Shown here: positions 58,369 through 64,000 of the stretch, piece by piece
Position numbering within the stretch: position 1 is the first letter of the stretch
Layout of the letters: the number at the start of each line of letters is the position of its first letter
NCBI GenBank assembly: GCA_020466095.1
Contig: CM035808.1
Span: 32,825,502-32,889,501 of the forward strand
Direction: 5' to 3'
DNA length: 64,000 nucleotides
Source of the DNA: Chlorops oryzae
Lineage: Eukaryota > Arthropoda > Insecta > Diptera > Chloropidae
Notes under the pieces: model-generated
The model's input: the letters and a program-made list of their open reading frames with translations, nothing else
The model's database searches: none
What the model was told of the DNA's origin: nothing
Made by a program: the position numbers and the translations under genes

Positions 58369-59551
58369 CAGGAGATTTCCGATTTAACGAGCTCAATGTT
58401 GCCAGCACTTCTCGTTAAATCGAATTTCTCGCTAAATTGAGTACCATCATAAAATCATTTTTTTCTTATTGTAAGAGATTAAAATTATAAATTGGGCTTA
58501 TAAACAATTTTTTATTTCAAAAGAATTATTATAACAAAAAAAAAAAAAAAAAAACAACAACTCTTCATTTTGGTTCATGTTAAACATATACATAACGTCT
58601 ATGTAAACAGAGTAAAAAACTTATGAGATCACGTTTTGTTTAAATTATAAAATACATAGGTAATATGGGGCATTCTTTTATAAACCGAACAAAAAAAGGG
58701 GGAAAATTAACCTAGGTCTTTTGAATTGCGCGATATTTTTTAAAAGCTTCTAGATATGAAATTATTCAACATGTAGTCCAAAATATTTCTCAGAATGCTT
58801 TATTTACGGAAGACCGTTAGTTTAAAGTTTGCTGAAAACCCGTTCTTTAACAAAAATTCAAAGAAAATTTTATGAATTGAATTGAGAGTTTACTGTCAAA
58901 GAGTAATGATGATAAGTAAACAACTGCAGTGTTGCCAGTAGAAAAATGTATTTTTGCGTTAAAAAAGGGGGAGGGGTTTGAGAAATCTTTTGCTTGATTA
59001 CATGGCGAGTCTGATTTATACCAGACCTGTCCAACTTCCCCCGGGTGGGCAAAGAACTCTCCACAATTTTTTCCTTTTAATTTTTGTAGTTGCTTCTACG
59101 TAAGACCAAGAATCTTTGTGGGGCAAAGCCCCTCCTAGCCCCTAGGTTGGTACGCGACTGATTTCTACTAACGTATGCTTACGTGGGGGATTAAAAATTG
59201 ACATCACTGAAAAACTGTGCACAATTAAAGCGGTAAGTCCAACAGCGCCTGCGCTTTTTCGATTTCACGCAGGTCACGCAAAATTGAACATTACTTTTCA
59301 TACATTGACTGCTTGCTGCAGTTGGCGCAGCACACCCGCTTTTAGACTCCTCGCTTAACTATTTCTTGGATTCCTCTTTGTTTCTCTTTATGCTTTTTCA
59401 CTGATTTCTTATGTTGCTCGCTAAACCGAGTGCACACAAAAATTTTTGTGCCATTTTGCTCGTTATATAAGATACTCAATGGAACGAATTTAAATGCTCG
59501 TTAAATGCGAAACTCGCTAACGCGAATACTCGTTAAATCGGAAATCTCCTG
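58369..59551. mobile_element. Tigger/pogo-like element, TA duplication
   Basis: A perfect inverted repeat of 23 bp (starts CAGGAGATTTCCGATTTAAC) bounds 1183 bp, with TA on both sides (58367-58368 and 59552-59553). Subterminal GTTAAATCG... units are repeated inside both ends. No intact transposase frame. Confidence 0.85.
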
Positions 59552-59553
59552 TA

Positions 59554-60110
59554 TATATAAGTAGAAATGATCAGGATCAAAAACTGAATCGATTTAGACA
59601 TGTCCGTTTGTCCGTCCGTCCATCTGTCCGTCCGTCCGTGGTCGGATCTCCTCCGAAACGGCTAGACCAATCAAGTCGAAATTTGGCACACATGTATATC
59701 GGAATCCGAGTAAGATCCTAAGTAAAAATGGGAGACATCCGCCCACTGCCACGCCCAAAAATGAATATAATGTGTTTTCAGTAAAATGCTTGTAACTTGC
59801 GAACCACTTAACACATTTCATTGATATTTGGTGTGCTGGTAAACTACGAAAAATGACATATCCTGGCAAAAAATGGACGTCGCCCTCCTCGAGCCATGCC
59901 CACAAATAAGGGTTTATCGTAACTTGTGAAGTAAAAGGCGTAGAAGCTTCAAATTCGCAACATAGGTTGACCAAGGCAAATGAAAGGTGTAGGAACAAAA
60001 TTTTATGTAGCCCGCCCACTGCCACGCCCACAAATGGAGATTTTTCGTAACTAACGAACGCTGGGTATTTCAAAGTCGGGCTTGACCGACTTGAGCTTTC
60101 TTACTTGTTT
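59554..60110. mobile_element. mini-me-like repeat with GTCY stretch
   Basis: Contains TGTCCGTTTGTCCGTCCGTC near 59600 and ends GCTTTCTTACTTGTTTT. With 58290-58368 it forms one element split by the Tigger-like insertion. Confidence 0.7.
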
Positions 60111-60854
60111 TAATTTCACTTACACTTAAGATTCATCAGTTAAAATATGCATCACTCGCGGTCTTACCTGAAAAAAAAAAAAAAAATAATTAAAAATAAT
60201 CAATAAAATCTTAAAAATCGTACAAAAGTGTTTCGGCTCTATATGACAGCATCATTTCTAAGATTGCAATCAAAATTCATCATTAGCATTTTAATAGCCT
60301 TCATTACATCGGGTTTTTTTTTATTGCGGCAAAGCAACAAAATAATAAAGAAACATGGGAGAGAAAAATAGAAAAAAACCAAAATCACATCAGCAGTGTA
60401 ATTTTAAATTAGTGAAGGAAAAAAAAATGCCTTCAACTCTTTTATTCAATACCTTCAATAGCTTCAATGCTTCAATGCATTGTCCACAAATACCTGACTC
60501 ATGAAACGGCATTCAATTCACGATGATCGAAGTCAATAATCAATAACAATTGGAATCTCTACTGACCACATTTATCCACCAATATTGTCATAGAGCACGA
60601 AAAAAAAACAACTTTCGAAGAAATAAAAGAAAAACGAAATTAGAAAAAACGCAGTAATATTGTTTATGAAAATAAAAAATCCTATAGAAAAATTAATTCG
60701 ACGCTTAAGATAAGGATTTGAACAGATCAATATCGATAGATCGTTGGCGTTATATTCCAAAGAAAAGAGAAAAGAAATTACAAAACAGTAAATAATATTT
60801 ACAGGGAGAATGGAGGCTTTCAGTTGTTAATTTGGCTCTCAAGAAAGTCATACA

Positions 60855-62090
60855 AAATATGACAAAAATGTGCTCTTTAGAGGAATTCTTACAGCGGTCT
60901 TAAGCCTTTTCGGTACTTATAGACTTTCGCCTTTTACAGACGATCTTTCATAGTGTTTGATGGCTCCAAAACACAGCCAAGTTTCATAAAGAGAAGCACA
61001 TTCAATGAAGATAATTGCCGATCCATACTGGAAATCTCTATCCTCTTATAAGCTTACTAAGACGGGATTTAAACAGTAAGACATTTCGATAATGAAATAT
61101 TTTTTTTGTAGGCTAGAGAGGCGTGGGGATGTGATGCGGAACCGTTTGTATCTCTTCCCCGTGCGTCACTTGTCAATAAAAAATAAACTTTTTCTATCGA
61201 AATGTCTTACTGTGTGTAGAGCGAATAAAACAGCCTGTCCTCTTATAAGGCACTTTACTGTAGGTTTTTTTTTTTTGCTAATGTATCGAAATAATGCTTT
61301 CACGTTATCGGCAGGAAGCCCTACAATACTTCAATAATGGCACTTTTAATTGATCTCGATAAATGTGAAATGATATTTGATTTCAATAATAATAAAAAAG
61401 GCTCTATCAAAATTAATAATTTATTGATAATTAAAAAAATCGAAATTATCTCGAAAACATTTTAAGGCGCCTCGACGTTAAGTTCTGAAAAAAAAAGTCT
61501 CAAGTATTCAAGACTTCTCCAGTTGCAAGTGGAGTTATTTAATCAAGCCTTCATTGCTGATTGCGATAGGGCAACATTTTTAAATGAATTTGTCATCGAT
61601 TAAATTAAAAAATAAACAATTATCGGATGACACTAATTGAAATACAAAACCAAATATGCTTGAGATATAAGTGTTAATGACTATAGAATTATGTCAAAAC
61701 AACTAAATCGATAAATGTTCTTTGGAGAAAACACCCTTTTACCCTTTATAAGGCGATCAGATTTCACATATTTCTCAGTGATTTTTCGTTTAAAAAAAAT
61801 CTTAAAAATCACAATCAAATATTTCTTTAAACAGTTTTTATTTTATAATTATTTTCGTAACTATCTCCTGTTTCCTCTTCCTTATAACGGGTCAAGGCTG
61901 TACATTTCGCATGCCATCTCGTTTCATAAGGAAATTTTAGTGCTTTATTAAATTCTTCTAAGACAGTTGTCATTGAATTTTGAGCTTAAGTCGACTTAAA
62001 ATGTTCTTACATTGTATTTGCAGAAACACTTTTGATAGTCTCCATTTGCCTTTTTTGTATGTAAATGTGGCTTTTGTTCAAAGTCTACTA
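60855..62090. other. intergenic with inverted repeat
   Basis: No supported gene. A perfect 19-bp inverted repeat (ACAGTAAGACATTTCGATA at 61073-61091 and its complement at 61195-61213) encloses 103 bp; possibly a small MITE. Confidence 0.55.
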
Positions 62091-62181
62091 CAGTGGAAGC
62101 TCTGCTCCCATCAGCTGAGATCTCCCATAAGCGGACAAAAAGGCCGCGACCGTCGGTGTCCGCTTATGGGAGCTTTCACTG
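62091..62181. mobile_element. pogo-like mini-MITE, TA duplication
   Basis: 91 bp. Ends read inward CAGTGGAAGCTC and CAGTGAAAGCTC, flanked by TA (62089-62090, 62182-62183). The interior has CCCATAAGCGGACA and TGTCCGCTTATGGG as a second inverted pair. Confidence 0.8.
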
Positions 62182-62916
62182 TATATTATATGTAGTGTCA
62201 AAATGTTCAAATCTCTCAAAACTCGACTTAAGCACTTTTACTTTGTGATCCCAGCACTTACCTTTATATGCAGTGTTCTTTGCCTGGAATCGATTCGAAG
62301 GTCTTTTCACAGTTTTCAAAAATTTTTAATTAATTTCTTTTAATTTTCTAAAGTAATTTCTTTTAACTCTGAGCACGTTCGAAATTAATAAAATTGCGTC
62401 GGATTTCTAAAAAAAACACAGTGCGATCGAAATTTTTCGCTTACGTCGTTTACTACAACTTCGCTATTTGCCCTTTCACTGTTAGAAATCCAATAACAAC
62501 GTGGATTCTCGTATTCATTTAACTGAGAGCGGCAGCTGTATGTATGTCGCGATAAGTGAGTATAAGAGAGAACGGTTAGGCGGTCAGGGTTACCGACGAG
62601 AAAAGCGTTAGAACAGAATGAAAGAAGACGAAAAACCACCACCTTTTTCTAAAAGACGTTCTTTGACATTCCGTGATCTTCTTTGCAGCAAGGATCTCAA
62701 AGTGTGACTGAGGCAAAATCACAGTTCCTCTCGGCTTTAATTATTTTTTTTTTTTTGTTTTCAGTTCGTATTAAATAAAGTTGACACACGGAGACAAGAA
62801 ATTTTGATTTAAAAAAAAATGAAAAATTGATTCTAATCAGTAAAATAAGTATCGATAGTTTTCCGATAGATTCCTTTTAAAACGAAATACATCCCTTTGA
62901 CAGTTAGATTTAAGGA
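62182..62916. other. intergenic
   Basis: No gene recognised. A less AT-rich part at about 62440-62640 could be promoter-like; no direct evidence. Confidence 0.4.
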
Positions 62917-63130
62917 CACTGTTGCCAGACTTTTAGGGGAATATTCCCCTGAATGTGTCAAAACAAGGCCAAAATTCCCTAAAATTGAATTTTAAAATCT
63001 TCAAAAAACAAAAACTTGGTCCCATAAAGTCCTATAAAAAATTCAGTGGCGACTTTTCTGCCCTAAGACTCCACTAAAGATCATAAATGTCTTCTGATTT
63101 AGGGGAGATTCCCCTAAACTGGCAACAGTG
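62917..63130. mobile_element. hAT MITE with perfect 8-bp TSD
   Basis: 214 bp. Ends CACTGTTGCCAG and CTGGCAACAGTG are perfect inverted repeats. TTTAAGGA flanks both sides (62909-62916 and 63131-63138). Inside, TTTTAGGGGAAT and GATTTAGGGGAG extend the inverted similarity. Non-coding. Confidence 0.92.
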
Positions 63131-63237
63131 TTTAAGGAGATCACGAGGTCATATTCGAGTTCGAAGAATATTAAGAAAGCAATGGGCGAAGGCAGCGAAA
63201 ATGTTTGCAAAATTTATTGCCGAAACTCTCTGTTTCC

Positions 63238-63280
63238 GGGGTATATTGATCGCATGACTATAACACCCTTACTTGTTTCT
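63238..63280. mobile_element. mini-me-like end fragment
   Basis: GGGGTATATTGATCGCATGA followed by CTATAACACCCTTACTTGTTTC matches the start and end sequences of the 20-865 element, with the middle missing. Confidence 0.6.
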
Positions 63281-64000
63281 TTCTTCGATACATATCGATT
63301 ACATTTTAAAGCGTTTATAATGGAACAACCGAGAGAGTTGGTTTGAATTACCATTTTTTTTGCACTTTACTTTTGTTCGAGAACTCGAAACTTTCTCTTA
63401 TACACTTTTTTGATGTTTTTTCCACCTTTTCGCGAAATTCTCACAAACGTTATTATTATTTACGTACATAAAAATATTTATTGTTGATATTTTATCATGT
63501 TTTTTTCTTTTTGTTTTTTTGCTTTTGGAGGTAAACATTTTTTGCTTTTAGAGGTAAACAGTCTGAATATGTTAGAATTCCGCTGATTGTACATACTTTT
63601 TCTTTATCTTATCGTGGCTATCAAGTGGATGCTTATGTATTTGGTTGGTACGTGCATACAAAATGATAGGAGCTGGCGCCTATTTTGCAAGATATTTTCT
63701 TTTATTTTTGTTTTCTAAATGATTTTTTTATATGACCCAATGGATATTCTTGGTTTTTAGGTTAAGCTTTTTTAATGCTACCGGAAGTCCCACTTGTTAT
63801 TAAATGGACTATTTGGAATTATTTGAAATAAGATTAAAATAAGTAAGAAATTTGTCAATAAAGTCGAGGATGTTTAATGAAGAATATCAATTCTTACCAT
63901 AAATTGCATTCATGAAATTTTCAAATCACTTAAGAAACTCAAGATTTTTCAATGCAACAGATCAACTTCTTTAATCTTTGAAATTTAAAGAACGACTACG
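63281..64000. other. intergenic to window end
   Basis: AT-rich. No coding exon or clear repeat seen. Confidence 0.45.

Larger units (their letters stand above)
57565..60854. repeat. tandem segmental duplication, copy 2
   Basis: Second copy of the unit that begins at 53369, ending AAGAAAGTCATA at 60854. It lacks the 54105-55751 insertion but has its own 1.18-kb TIR element (58369-59551). Confidence 0.85.

Noticed and set aside
59594..60073. 159-codon minus-strand frame
   Set aside because: It lies wholly within the mini-me-like repeat and its GTCY stretch.
1..64000. CRISPR arrays, bacterial operons, rRNA genes, viral genes
   Set aside because: Nothing in the window fits; the gene structures are those of an insect nuclear genome.

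Overview
The window is AT-rich eukaryotic DNA from a dipteran, most likely a higher (schizophoran) fly. The evidence is short GT-AG introns, fly orthologues (Methoprene-tolerant, RhoGAP5A/chimaerin, PpV/PP6), a tandem family of ZAD-C2H2 zinc-finger genes, and dispersed repeats with the (TA)n and (GTCY)n stretches of dipteran mini-me elements. From memory, Met, RhoGAP5A and PpV are all X-linked in Drosophila melanogaster, so this may be Muller element A. That is recollection, not something the window shows. The species cannot be fixed from the sequence.

Layout. 1-8525: gene-poor, with a mini-me-like element, a 1.28-kb DNA transposon with 4-bp target duplication and repeated GTCACGTACGAT, a fold-back MITE and a 43-bp minisatellite. 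8526-10902 (-): Met-type bHLH-PAS juvenile-hormone receptor gene, two exons. 12802-14509 (+): RhoGAP5A, SH2-C1-RhoGAP, five exons, 479 aa. 15768-16996 (-): PP6/PpV catalytic subunit, five exons, 303 aa. 17400-35702 (+): six tandem ZAD-C2H2 genes (called A to F here) with nearly identical exon plans. The array is peppered with MITEs, holds a MADF-BESS gene inside intron 1 of gene E between inverted repeats, and has an unrecognised terminal exon on the minus strand before gene B. 37146-41426 (-): a cordon-bleu-like actin-regulator gene. 41427-64000: no convincing coding gene. It holds minisatellites, a GA tract, several hAT-like and pogo-like MITEs, and a tandem segmental duplication (53369-57564 / 57565-60854) whose copies carry different transposons.

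Quality and evolution. Four predicted genes (ZNF A, B, D and the cordon-bleu-like gene) each carry one net single-base frameshift in otherwise intact reading frames and splice sites. Exon-length comparison within the ZNF family places them precisely. Residual assembly indels are the simplest explanation for at least those in homopolymers or short repeats; recent pseudogenisation is the alternative. The ZNF array also shows intron loss and gain, a shared upstream motif (core CGCCACTACTGTAC) and MITE insertions between that motif and the start codons.

How the genes relate: Met acts in hormone-controlled transcription, RhoGAP5A in Rac signalling, PpV in phosphatase signalling and the cordon-bleu-like protein in actin nucleation. 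They are neighbours without an evident shared pathway. The ZNF array is a lineage-amplified set of putative DNA-binding regulators. I found no single clearly new molecular system. The best candidates for something undescribed are the MADF gene inside a TIR-bounded insertion and the common upstream motif of the ZNF array.
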